Of a stretch of DNA of 64,000 bases, positions 25,248 through 32,780 are shown in pieces; position 1 is the first letter of the stretch; every line of letters starts with the position of its first letter. This DNA comes from Pseudomonas faucium. Lineage in GTDB: Bacteria > Pseudomonadota > Gammaproteobacteria > Pseudomonadales > Pseudomonadaceae. The stretch covers positions 1-64,000 of the forward strand of contig NZ_BQIP01000018.1 in the NCBI RefSeq assembly GCF_021602585.1, given 5' to 3'. A program made the translations under genes and the position numbers. A model generated the notes under the pieces. It was not told where the DNA came from. It searched no databases and worked only from the letters and a program-made list of their open reading frames with translations.

Positions 25248-25742
25248 TTAGTGGCGGGCAGATGTGATGCGGTAGGTGAGCAAGGCCGGCTCATCGCCCA
25301 GCATCAGCTGCTGCACCGGGCGTGGCAGGTCGGCCACCACCGCCTTGCAGAAGGCTACGCCAGCCAGGTCGTGGGCGTAGCAGCGCAGCAGCCAGTCACC
25401 GGGGTTGCCGAGAAACTGTTGCGCCACGGCAAGGCCGATGCCCTGGCGGCGGTAGCGCTTGAGGATGAACAGGTCGGCCAGTTCAAGGGCGTCGATGCCC
25501 GGCAATTCGCTGCGCTCGACCAGCACGAAGCCTGCGATGAAGCCGTCCACCAGCACCAGGGTGGCGCTCCAGCCGGGGGACTGCCAGTAGCGTTGCAGGT
25601 GGTCTTCGTGGATGTAGTAGCGCCCGTCGACCTCGACGTCTTCCTGCTCCCAATCGGAGGATTCGTAGGCGTAGAACTGGTAGAGGTTGCGGATCAGGTG
25701 AGCCTGATCGGCGGTGGTGGGCAGCAGTTCGATGGGCGGCAT
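25248..25742 (-). CDS. GNAT acetyltransferase
   Basis: A 164-residue GNAT protein. FVLVERSELPGIDALELADLFILKRYRRQGIGLAVAQQFL contains the acetyl-CoA loop RRQGIG near residue 99, preceded by the beta-4 strand. The C-terminal part (FCKAVVADLP) completes the fold. The start at 25742 is the only ATG near the family N-terminus (PPIELLPTTADQAHLIRNLYQFYAYE); the frame stays open further upstream but only through REP DNA. No clear Shine-Dalgarno is visible. The substrate is unknown. It is oriented towards the c-di-GMP gene's promoter region and is not obviously in an operon. Confidence 0.85.
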   Translation of the reverse strand: MPPIELLPTTADQAHLIRNLYQFYAYESSDWEQEDVEVDGRYYIHEDHLQRYWQSPGWSATLVLVDGFIAGFVLVERSELPGIDALELADLFILKRYRRQGIGLAVAQQFLGNPGDWLLRCYAHDLAGVAFCKAVVADLPRPVQQLMLGDEPALLTYRITSARH

Positions 25743-25794
25743 GGGAGGTGGCTCTAAATAGCGTAATTCTAGAAGATTTGCGGGTGAATGTAGC

Positions 25795-25872
25795 GGCCCT
25801 ATCGCCGGCAAGCCGGCTCCCACAGGATGGATTGCACGGATTCTGGAGGGGTGCTGTGCCTGTGGGAAAGGC
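25795..25872. repeat. Solo REP with degraded partner
   Basis: One intact unit, ggccctatcgccggcaagcc onward (25795-25826), is followed at 25856-25872 by a worn partner, gcctgtgggaaaggcc. A further fragment gtgggagccgg lies at 25935-25945. This is the only decayed member of the gccggcaagccgg family here. Confidence 0.8.
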
Positions 25873-26000
25873 CTTGTAGGAAACTTCGCCATTAGCAGGC
25901 AAACGCCCAACATCACGTATGTAGGCGGCTGGCGTGGGAGCCGGTAGATTGCAGGTTCCGGCACGGAGGCCAGCCATTTGCACGCATCAAGGAGATGCCC

Positions 26001-26318
26001 ATGACCAAGCACCATTTCCAGCTCGCCTACACCATCAAGCCGCGCAGCGATGACGATGAAAGCGCAGCGGCGCAAGCCCGCCTGCACCTACGTGACATCG
26101 GCTGGGACACCCTGCCACAGATCGAAACCACCCTGCTCGGCGAGGTGCACCTGTACCACAGCACCACGCACGATCGCATCAATGAAGCCGAGCGGCAGAT
26201 CCGCGAGCGCATCCACGAACAGCTCAAAGAGCTGAAGGTGCTGACCCGCGTGAAGTTCTACGCCAGCCTGATGGTCGATGGCCTGGGGCCTGCGATCCGC
26301 TTCAGCATCCTCGCCTGA
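26001..26318 (+). CDS. Conserved hypothetical protein
   Basis: A 105-residue soluble protein that I do not recognise. It starts with HHFQLAYTIK and is rich in charged residues. A central amphipathic helix (RINEAERQIRERIHEQLKEL) separates two likely beta stretches (GEVHLYHST and LTRVKFYASLMVDG). The ATG at 26001 has AAGGAG six bases upstream, a strong site. An ATG six bases earlier lies inside that site and is unlikely. No membrane segment or signal. It is convergent with the small membrane protein at 26367-26579. The alternating strand-helix-strand pattern could be a small ferredoxin-like fold, which is speculation. Confidence 0.8.
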   Translation: MTKHHFQLAYTIKPRSDDDESAAAQARLHLRDIGWDTLPQIETTLLGEVHLYHSTTHDRINEAERQIRERIHEQLKELKVLTRVKFYASLMVDGLGPAIRFSILA

Positions 26319-26366
26319 GGCCAGCCGGCGGCATCAGGCGCAGCCCGCGCCTGATGCTCGGCGGGT

Positions 26367-26579
26367 TCATTTCTCCTGCAGCACCGCCCTGCCCTTCACC
26401 GCCCGCGGGCCGCGCCAGGCCCAGAACAGCAACCCCGGGAACGGTGCATAGACGACGAAGACGACCCACAGCATCTTGCGCTCGGCGCGCCGGTCGCTGC
26501 CGATGATGTGCCAGATGGCGAAGATCTCCAGCATGATGATCAGGGCTGCGATGATGATCCAGATCGTTCCGATTTCCAT
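26367..26579 (-). CDS. Small membrane protein, PLDc_N-like
   Basis: A 70-residue protein with two hydrophobic segments (IGTIWIIIAALIIMLEIFAIW at 3-23 and WVVFVVYAPFPGLLFWAW at about 39-56), separated by a charged DRRAERK turn. This matches the N-terminal membrane hairpin of cardiolipin synthases (PLDc_N), here free-standing without a phospholipase domain. ATG at 26579 with GGAGAG upstream; a GTG six bases earlier is less likely. Role unknown; such proteins are common and often attach to membrane-stress genes. It lies divergent to the GlxA-type regulator at 26749. Confidence 0.75.
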   Translation of the reverse strand: MEIGTIWIIIAALIIMLEIFAIWHIIGSDRRAERKMLWVVFVVYAPFPGLLFWAWRGPRAVKGRAVLQEK

Positions 26580-26748
26580 GAGCACTCTCCCGTTGGCATG
26601 TAAGGGGTTTGGTTGCGGGGAGCGGTGAGGGTTCAGTTGGATTTGCTTGCCTCAATACGACCTGCAATACGCCACCACCACCCCGGCGATTGTCTTTCCC
26701 CCAGCCAGCCCCCACACTCACCCGGCCAGCCAGGAAGCGGAGTCCCGA

Positions 26749-27756
26749 GTGCCCAGCCCACGCCAGTTCAGCAAAAAGACCAGCACCAGCAACATGCTGC
26801 GGCTCAAGTCCGCCAGCGCCAGCCCACAGGCGCCCTACCGGGTCGATTTCGTGCTGCTGGAACACTTCTCCATGGCCAGCTTCACCGTGGCCATGGACGT
26901 GCTGGTCACCGCCAACCTGCTGCGCGCCGACAGCTTCAGCTTCACCCCGCTGTCGCTGGATGGCGACCGGGTGTTGAGCGACCTGGGCCTGGAGCTGGTG
27001 GCCAGCGAACTGGCGGCCGAGCCGCCCAGGGAGCTCGACCTGCTGATCATCTGCGGCGGCCTGCGCACCGCGCTCAAGTACCCGGAACTGGACCGCCTGC
27101 TGGATGACTGCGCAGGCCTGGGCATGGCCCTGGGCGGGTTGTGGAATGGCGCCTGGTTCCTCGGTCGCGCCGGGGTGCTCGACGACTATGGCTGCAGCAT
27201 TCACCCCGAGCAGCGCGCCAGCCTCTCCGAGCGCAGCCCGCAAACCCGCATCACCCCGGCCAGCTTCACCCTCGACCGCGACCGCCTGACCGCCGCCAGC
27301 CCCAATGGCGCCATGGAAATGATGCTCGGCCTGGTGCGCCGGCTGTATGGCGACGGCCTGGCCGAAGGCGTCGAGGAAATCCTGTCGTTCTCCGGCGCGC
27401 GCTATCGCCAGGTCGGCCCGGGGGCGAAGAAGTCCATGAGCCTGCATTTGCGCACCATCGTCGAGCTGATGGAAAACAACCTCGAGGAAACCCTCAGCCT
27501 CGATCAGCTCGCCGCCTACAGCGGCCGCTCGCGGCGCCAGATCGACCGCCTGTTCCAGGCCCAGCTCGGCACCTCGCCGCGGCGCTACTACATGGAACTG
27601 CGCATCACCAAGAGCCGCCGCCTGCTGCAGTACTCCGACCTGTCGGTGATGGAAGTGGCGGTGGCCTGCGGCTTCGTCTCGGTATCGCACTTCAGCAAGT
27701 GCTACGCGGCCTACTTCGGCTACCCGCCGTCGCGCGAGCAACGGCTGGGCGAGTGA
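26749..27756 (+). CDS. GlxA-family AraC-type transcriptional regulator
   Basis: A 335-residue regulator with an N-terminal DJ-1/PfpI-like ligand-binding domain (RVDFVLLEHFSMASFTVAMDVL through LICGGLRTALKYPELDRLL and GGLWNGAWFL) and a C-terminal AraC DNA-binding domain with two helix-turn-helix units (LSLDQLAAYSGRSRRQIDRLF and VMEVAVACGFVSVSHFSKCY). Related Pseudomonas proteins such as ArgR, CdhR and SouR sense amino acids or quaternary amines. I prefer the GTG at 26749, which has GGAG seven bases upstream. An earlier ATG at 26647 would add 34 residues of low-complexity sequence. Target genes are not evident. The TetR gene faces it with seven bases between stops. Confidence 0.9.
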   Translation: MPSPRQFSKKTSTSNMLRLKSASASPQAPYRVDFVLLEHFSMASFTVAMDVLVTANLLRADSFSFTPLSLDGDRVLSDLGLELVASELAAEPPRELDLLIICGGLRTALKYPELDRLLDDCAGLGMALGGLWNGAWFLGRAGVLDDYGCSIHPEQRASLSERSPQTRITPASFTLDRDRLTAASPNGAMEMMLGLVRRLYGDGLAEGVEEILSFSGARYRQVGPGAKKSMSLHLRTIVELMENNLEETLSLDQLAAYSGRSRRQIDRLFQAQLGTSPRRYYMELRITKSRRLLQYSDLSVMEVAVACGFVSVSHFSKCYAAYFGYPPSREQRLGE

Positions 27757-27763
27757 GCGCGGC

Positions 27764-28435
27764 TCAGGCGCGCAGGTAGCGCATCACCACGTCGCAGATC
27801 ATCGCCTTGTGGCGCTGCTTGATCTGCTCGTCGGACAGGTCGATGTCGAAGATATGGCCGAAGGTGTGGCGGTTGGACACCCGGTAAAAGCAGAACGAGC
27901 TCATCAGCATGTGCAGGTCGATGACCTCGATGCCCGCGCGAAACACCCCGTCGGCCACGCCGCGTTGAAGGGTCTTGTCCAGGGCCTGCAGCACCAGGCT
28001 GCTCATCTCGCGGATCACCGGCGACTTCTTCACGTACTCGCCGTAGTGGATGTTCTCGGTGCAGACCATGCGCACGAAGTCGACGTTGTGGTCGTGGTGG
28101 TCGAAGGTGAATTCGGTCAGGCGCTGGATCGCCTGCTCGGCCGGCAGCGACTCCAGGTCCAGGCTGTGCTCGGTCTGGCGGATGTCGCCGTAGAGCTTGA
28201 CCAGGCACTCGACGTACAACTGCTCCTTGCTGCCGAAGTAGTAGTAGATCATGCGCTTGGAGGTGGCCGTGCGCTCGGCGATGGCGTCCACCCGCGCGCC
28301 GGCCAGGCCTTGCTGGACGAACTCGTTGATGGCGGCCTGGAGGATGTCCTCGCGGGTTTTCTCGGGGTTGTTCTTGCGCGCCTTGCGCACCCCTTCGACT
28401 TCAGGCTGGCCGAGGCTGACTACGGGATTGCTCAT
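27764..28435 (-). CDS. TetR-family transcriptional regulator
   Basis: A 223-residue repressor-type protein. The N-terminal helix-turn-helix is at about residues 28-75 (TREDILQAAINEFVQQGLAGARVDAIAERTATSKRMIYYYFGSKEQLY). The C-terminal ligand domain carries HDHNVDFVRMVCTENIHYGEYV. A charged tail precedes the HTH. From memory, a TetR gene of this kind neighbours quiC in several Pseudomonas genomes, so control of dehydroshikimate catabolism (29114-31021 and the MHS transporter) is a reasonable guess. The molbindin gene lies between them here, and the divergent gap 28436-28638 shows no obvious palindrome. Confidence 0.9.
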   Translation of the reverse strand: MSNPVVSLGQPEVEGVRKARKNNPEKTREDILQAAINEFVQQGLAGARVDAIAERTATSKRMIYYYFGSKEQLYVECLVKLYGDIRQTEHSLDLESLPAEQAIQRLTEFTFDHHDHNVDFVRMVCTENIHYGEYVKKSPVIREMSSLVLQALDKTLQRGVADGVFRAGIEVIDLHMLMSSFCFYRVSNRHTFGHIFDIDLSDEQIKQRHKAMICDVVMRYLRA

Positions 28436-28638
28436 ACCGACTCACGGGCTGTTTATTGGAATAGCCGGGGATTATCCGTGAGCGCGGCGGTGCAGGGAAG
28501 CTCGCTGTTGGTCGAGTGGCCGGCAAGCCTTCGCCCGCAGAGGGCTGCATGCAGCACGCTATGGTTGCTAGTACATAGCGCTAGCCGGGATGATGCGGCG
28601 AAAACCTAACCCACAAGTCAAGAAATAAGGACGATTCC

Positions 28639-29067
28639 ATGAAAGCCAGCGCACGTAACGTATTCAAGGGCCAGGTCAGCCAGGTTCAGGATGGTGCCGT
28701 AAATGCCGAAGTCGTGTTGACCCTGCCAGGCGGTGAGCAGCTGGTTGCCGTGGTCACGATGGAAAGTGTGCGTAACCTGGGGATTGCCGTTGGCAAGGAA
28801 GCAGTGGCGCTGATCAAGGCGCCTTGGGTGATGCTGATGACCGAATCCAGCGACATCCGCCTGTCTGCCCGCAACTGCCTGGCCGGCAAGGTGCTGAGCG
28901 TCTCCGATGGCGCGGTGAATGCCGAGGTGGTGGTGGAGCTGGCGGGCGGCAGCAAGGTGTATGCGATCGTCACCCGCGAGGCGGTGGCCGAGCTTGGCCT
29001 GGCGCAGGGCGTCAGCGCCACTGCGGTGATCAAGGCGTCGCACATCATCCTCGGCGTGCCTGCCTGA
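28639..29067 (+). CDS. Molbindin, two tandem Mop/TOBE domains
   Basis: A 142-residue cytosolic protein made of two similar Mop domains at about residues 1-68 and 72-140. Each starts SARN and contains the molybdate-binding pattern DGAVNAEVV(L/V)xL followed by VVTxE(S/A)V and VALIKAP or TAVIKAS. Di-Mop molbindins assemble into rings that store or buffer molybdate or tungstate oxyanions. AAGG lies before the ATG. It is followed by a strong hairpin and has no molybdate transporter next to it, so it would be an autonomous storage protein. Confidence 0.92.
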   Translation: MKASARNVFKGQVSQVQDGAVNAEVVLTLPGGEQLVAVVTMESVRNLGIAVGKEAVALIKAPWVMLMTESSDIRLSARNCLAGKVLSVSDGAVNAEVVVELAGGSKVYAIVTREAVAELGLAQGVSATAVIKASHIILGVPA

Positions 29068-29072
29068 CCCCT

Positions 29073-29102
29073 GCCGTGGCGTCGCCTTGCCGACGCCACG
29101 GC
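29073..29102. terminator. Bidirectional hairpin terminator
   Basis: gccgtggcgtcg at 29073-29084 pairs perfectly with cgacgccacggc at 29091-29102 around a six-base loop. It sits between the convergent molbindin and quiC genes. No clear T run follows on either side. A second hairpin (29107-29114 with 29121-29128) covers the quiC stop codon. Confidence 0.65.
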
Positions 29103-29113
29103 TGCCAAGCCGG

Positions 29114-31021
29114 TTACAACACCGGCTTGCGCAGCGCCCCACTCCTGCGTTTGGCCATCGCCGCCAGGCGCACCGCCACGTTCGCCGCGCCGTACCCTGC
29201 ATAGCCGCCCTTGCGCTGGATGATCTCGAAGAAAAAGCGCTCCTCGAACGGCTCGGTGTACACGTGGAACAGCTCGCCGCCTTGTGCATCGCGGTCATAC
29301 AGCACGTTGTAGTAGGCCAGCTCGCTGAGGAACTCGTCGTCGAAATCGAAGCGCGCGGCCAGGTCGTCGTAGTAGTTCAGCGGAATCTCCAGCAACGGCA
29401 CCCCCGCCTCTTTGGCCCGCGCCACCTCGCGGAAGATATCGGCGCAATCGAAGGCAATGTGGTGCACGCCCGAGCCGCGATAGCTCGACAGCGCGTGGGC
29501 GATGGCGGTGTTGCGGTTTTCCGAGATGTTCAGCGGCAGGCGCAGGCTGCCGCACGGGCTGCGCAGGGCGCGGCTTTTCACCAGGCCGTAGGGGTCGGGC
29601 AGCACCACCTCGTCATCGGCGGCGAAGTCGAACAGGCTCTTGTAGAACAGCACCCAGCTGTCCAGCGACTCGGCAGGCAGCGCCAACGCCATGTGGTCGA
29701 TGCGCTGCAGGCCGCCGCTGGCCGTGGCGGCCGGGTCCAGGCGGAAGTCGGTGTCGTACAGCGACGGGCCTTGTGCGCCCTGCTCCACCAGGTAGATCAG
29801 GCTGCCATCGGGGGCGCGCACGGCGGGCACTTCGCATTCGTTGGGGCCGACCAGGCCGCGGAACGGCTGGCCGCGAAAATCGGTGGCGCGCTGCAGCGCG
29901 GCCTGTTCGTCCTTGACCCGCAAGGCGGTAGCGCACAGCGACGGGCCATGGGCCTCGAAGAAGTTGTGGCCGAAGGAGTACGGCTCGGCGTTGAGCACGA
30001 TGTTGATGTCGTTCTGGCGCAGCAGGCGCACAGCCTTGCTGCGGTGCTTGCCGGCCTCGGCAAAGCCCAGGCGCTTGAGCCAGCTGCCCAGGCGCGCCCC
30101 GACGGCCTCGTCGACGGCAAATTCGAGAAACTCCACGCCGTCGTAGGCACTCGCAGCCGGCGGGGTGAACAGCACGCCCGGCTCGATGGCGTGGCCTTGT
30201 TGCTGCAGGCGCAGGCGGGTCTGTTCTTCGAGGTACAGCAGTGAGCGCAGGCCGTCGGCGGCGTTCTGCCGTGGCGGCGCCGCGCGGAAACCGTCGTTGA
30301 AGATCTCCAGCGACAGCGGGCCGCGATAGCCGCTGGCGAGGATCGGCGCGAGGAAGCCTGCCAGGTCCATTTCGCCCTGCCCCGGGAAGCAGCGGAAATG
30401 GCGGCTCCACTCCAGCACGTCCATGTTCAAAAGCGGCGCATCGGCCATTTGCACGAAGAAGATCTTGTCGCCCGGGATCTCGCCGATCGCGGCCGGGTCG
30501 CCCTTGAGCGAAAGGGTATGGAAACTGTCGAGGATCACCCCCAGGGCCGCGTGGTCGGCCTGACGCACCAGGTTCCACACCTGCTGGTAGGTGTTCACGT
30601 GGCGCCCCCAGGCCAGGGCTTCGTAGCCGATGCGCAAGCCGCGCCGGCCGGCATGCTCGGCCAACAGGCGCAGGTCGTCCACCAGCAGTTGCTCCTCGCC
30701 CAGCGCGTCGGCCTGCACGTTGCTGCACACCAGCACCAGGTCCGTGCCCAGCTCCTGCATCAGGTCGAACTTGCGCTCGGCGCGGTCGAGGTTTTTCTGC
30801 AGGCGGTCGCGGCGGCAGCCTTCGAAATCACGAAACGGCTGGAACAAGGTGATGGCGATGCCCAGGTCGGCGCACCGCTGGCGCACTTCGCGCGGGCTGC
30901 CGGCGTAGTACAGCAGGTCGTTCTCGAAGATCTCGACGCCGTCGAAACCGGCGGCGGCGATGGCTTCGAGCTTTTCCGGCAGGGTGCCGCTCAAGGACAC
31001 GGTGGCTATCGAACGCTGCAT
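29114..31021 (-). CDS. quiC: 3-dehydroshikimate dehydratase fused to HPPD-like domain (QuiC)
   Basis: A 635-residue enzyme that converts 3-dehydroshikimate to protocatechuate, joining quinate and shikimate breakdown to the beta-ketoadipate pathway. The N-terminal TIM barrel (about 1-280) shows the expected metal ligands E134 (GYEAL), D165 (ILDSFH), Q191 and E239 (LEIFN), the positions I recall for P. putida QuiC. The C-terminal half (about 290-635) is a two-module VOC/4-hydroxyphenylpyruvate-dioxygenase-like region that keeps a His-His-Glu type triad (RIDHMAL, GVHHIAF, FFEIIQ). Its role is unclear. The start at 31021 has AGGAA upstream. It is divergent from an MHS transporter at 31286, the likely importer of the substrate. 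Confidence 0.93.
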   Translation of the reverse strand: MQRSIATVSLSGTLPEKLEAIAAAGFDGVEIFENDLLYYAGSPREVRQRCADLGIAITLFQPFRDFEGCRRDRLQKNLDRAERKFDLMQELGTDLVLVCSNVQADALGEEQLLVDDLRLLAEHAGRRGLRIGYEALAWGRHVNTYQQVWNLVRQADHAALGVILDSFHTLSLKGDPAAIGEIPGDKIFFVQMADAPLLNMDVLEWSRHFRCFPGQGEMDLAGFLAPILASGYRGPLSLEIFNDGFRAAPPRQNAADGLRSLLYLEEQTRLRLQQQGHAIEPGVLFTPPAASAYDGVEFLEFAVDEAVGARLGSWLKRLGFAEAGKHRSKAVRLLRQNDINIVLNAEPYSFGHNFFEAHGPSLCATALRVKDEQAALQRATDFRGQPFRGLVGPNECEVPAVRAPDGSLIYLVEQGAQGPSLYDTDFRLDPAATASGGLQRIDHMALALPAESLDSWVLFYKSLFDFAADDEVVLPDPYGLVKSRALRSPCGSLRLPLNISENRNTAIAHALSSYRGSGVHHIAFDCADIFREVARAKEAGVPLLEIPLNYYDDLAARFDFDDEFLSELAYYNVLYDRDAQGGELFHVYTEPFEERFFFEIIQRKGGYAGYGAANVAVRLAAMAKRRSGALRKPVL

Positions 31022-31152
31022 GGGGGAGTTCCTTGTTATTGGGAGGGCGACACGCCAGACCCTCGAAACGGCACTGGCTGGATCGATTATTGGCGGGTAG
31101 AGTCGGCCCTTCAATCACTTTGTACGGAACAGTTAGTTTTGCGTTCGATTAT

Positions 31153-31173
31153 CGCCCAAAACCCGTTTTGGCG
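31153..31173. promoter_or_regulatory. Near-palindrome in the quiC/transporter divergent promoter
   Basis: cgcccaaaac-cc-gttttggcg is an inverted repeat with one bulged base, roughly midway between quiC (start 31021) and the transporter gene (start 31286). Its location fits an operator shared by both genes, perhaps for the TetR protein at 27764-28435 or another quinate/shikimate regulator. A smaller gaac/gttc pair surrounds 31125-31146. Confidence 0.45.
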
Positions 31174-31285
31174 AATTGCTTCACCCCTTGCCCTCAGCAA
31201 CCATTGACCCAGCGCGCTCAACCCATACTCCCGAAATAACCCCACGCTCGCCGTGCGGGAACCAACAAGAACAACGGAGAAACGC

Positions 31286-32662
31286 ATGGCCCACTCAAGC
31301 TCCCAAGCGAAGAAAGCCACTGCCAGTGGCTGGATAGGCTCGGCCCTGGAGTACTACGACTTCTTCATCTATGCCCAGGCTGCGGCGCTGATTTTCCCGC
31401 AGATCTTCTTCCCCAACAGCGACCCGAAAATGGCCATCATCGCCTCGCTGGCGACCTACGGCGTCGGCTACCTGGCGCGCCCGATCGGTGCCTGCGTGCT
31501 CGGCCACTGGGGTGATACCCGCGGGCGCAAGAACGTGCTGCTGCTGTGCATGTTCCTGATGGGCCTGTCGACCATGGCCGTGGGCCTTCTGCCCACCTAC
31601 CACGACATCGGCATCCTCGCCCCGGCCTTGCTGGTGGTGCTGCGCCTGGTCCAGGGCTTTGCCGTGGCCGGCGAGATCTCCGGGGCCAGCTCGATGATCA
31701 TGGAGCACGCCCCGTTCGGTCGGCGCGGCTACTACGCAAGCTTCACCCTGCAGGGCGTGCAGGCAGGCCAGGTGCTGGCGGCTGCGGTGTTCCTGCCGCT
31801 GGCCTATTTCATGCCCAGCGAAGCGTTCAATGACTGGGGCTGGCGGATTCCGTTCCTGATGAGCGCCGTGGTGCTGATCGCAGGTTTCATCATCCGCAAG
31901 GAGGTTCATGAAACCCCGGCGTTCGTGAAGGAAGAGAAGCAGGACAAGGTGGCCAAGTCGCCGATCAGCGAGGCCTTCCGGCACAGCTGGAAGCACATGG
32001 TGCTGGTGATGTTCATGGCCCTGATGAACGTGATCCCGGTGGTGGCCACCATCTTTGGCGCAGCCTATGCGGTGCAGCCGGCCTACGGCATCGGTTTCGA
32101 CAAGAGTGTGTACCTGTGGATCCCGGTGGTAGGCAATATCGTCGCGGTGCTGGTGATTCCGTTCGTGGGCAACCTGTCCGACAAGATCGGCCGGCGCCCG
32201 ACCATGATTGCCGGCTGCCTGGGTTCGGGCCTGCTGGCGTTCGTCTACCTGTACGCGATCAGCATCCACAACGTGCCGCTGGCCTTTGCCGCCTCCATCG
32301 TCATGTGGGGGATGGTCTACCAGGGGTACAACGCGGTGTTCCCAAGCTTCTACCCGGAGCTGTTCCATACCCGCTACCGGGTTTCGGCCATGGCCATTGC
32401 GCAGAACATCGGCACCATGCTCACGGCGATGCTGCCGGCGCTGTTCGCACTGGTGGCGCCGCCGGGGTCGCAGAACATTCCGCTGGTGGTGGGTGGCTTG
32501 GCGTTCCTGGTGACTTGCCTGTGTGCGTTGGCGGCCTACATTGCGCCGGAGACGCATCGGTTGGCGATGGAGGATTTGGGCAATCCGCAGGCAAGGCCGA
32601 TGGAGAAGGACGCTTTTGAGGCTGGGCGCAAGGGGAGTTTTCAGCCGGTGGCCAACTTGTAG
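31286..32662 (+). CDS. MHS-family MFS transporter, probable shikimate/quinate-type uptake
   Basis: A 458-residue inner-membrane protein with twelve predicted segments. Metabolite:H+ symporter motifs are ALEYYDFFIYAQAAALIFPQ after the first cytosolic residues, GHWGDTRGRKNVLL (loop 2-3), RLVQGFAVAGEISGASSMIMEHAP, and GNLSDKIGRRPTM in the second half. The family includes ShiA, PcaK-like and ProP transporters. ATG at 31286 has GGAG seven bases upstream; a GTG at 31253 would add eleven residues. Divergence from quiC suggests import of shikimate, quinate or 3-dehydroshikimate. It is convergent with the decarboxylase gene across a REP pair. Confidence 0.92.
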   Translation: MAHSSSQAKKATASGWIGSALEYYDFFIYAQAAALIFPQIFFPNSDPKMAIIASLATYGVGYLARPIGACVLGHWGDTRGRKNVLLLCMFLMGLSTMAVGLLPTYHDIGILAPALLVVLRLVQGFAVAGEISGASSMIMEHAPFGRRGYYASFTLQGVQAGQVLAAAVFLPLAYFMPSEAFNDWGWRIPFLMSAVVLIAGFIIRKEVHETPAFVKEEKQDKVAKSPISEAFRHSWKHMVLVMFMALMNVIPVVATIFGAAYAVQPAYGIGFDKSVYLWIPVVGNIVAVLVIPFVGNLSDKIGRRPTMIAGCLGSGLLAFVYLYAISIHNVPLAFAASIVMWGMVYQGYNAVFPSFYPELFHTRYRVSAMAIAQNIGTMLTAMLPALFALVAPPGSQNIPLVVGGLAFLVTCLCALAAYIAPETHRLAMEDLGNPQARPMEKDAFEAGRKGSFQPVANL

Positions 32663-32669
32663 GGCGTAT

Positions 32670-32775
32670 GGGGCCGCTTTGCGGCCCTTTCGCGACACAA
32701 GGCCGCTCCTACAAAGCAGCGCGGTCCCCTGTAGGAGCGGCCTTGTGTCGCGAAAGGGCTGCAAGGCAGCCCCAA
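32670..32775. repeat. REP pair, ttcgcgacacaagg family
   Basis: Units at 32689-32713 and 32730-32754 are exact reverse complements and match 82-148 and 12597-12662. Flanks ggggccgctttgcggccc and gggctgcaaggcagcccc also pair among themselves. It lies between convergent stops. Confidence 0.92.
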
Positions 32776-32780
32776 CAATC

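Noticed and set aside
25248-26087. Longer GNAT protein starting at 26087
   Set aside because: The extension runs through a REP unit and antisense to the gene at 26001; the family N-terminus begins at 25742.
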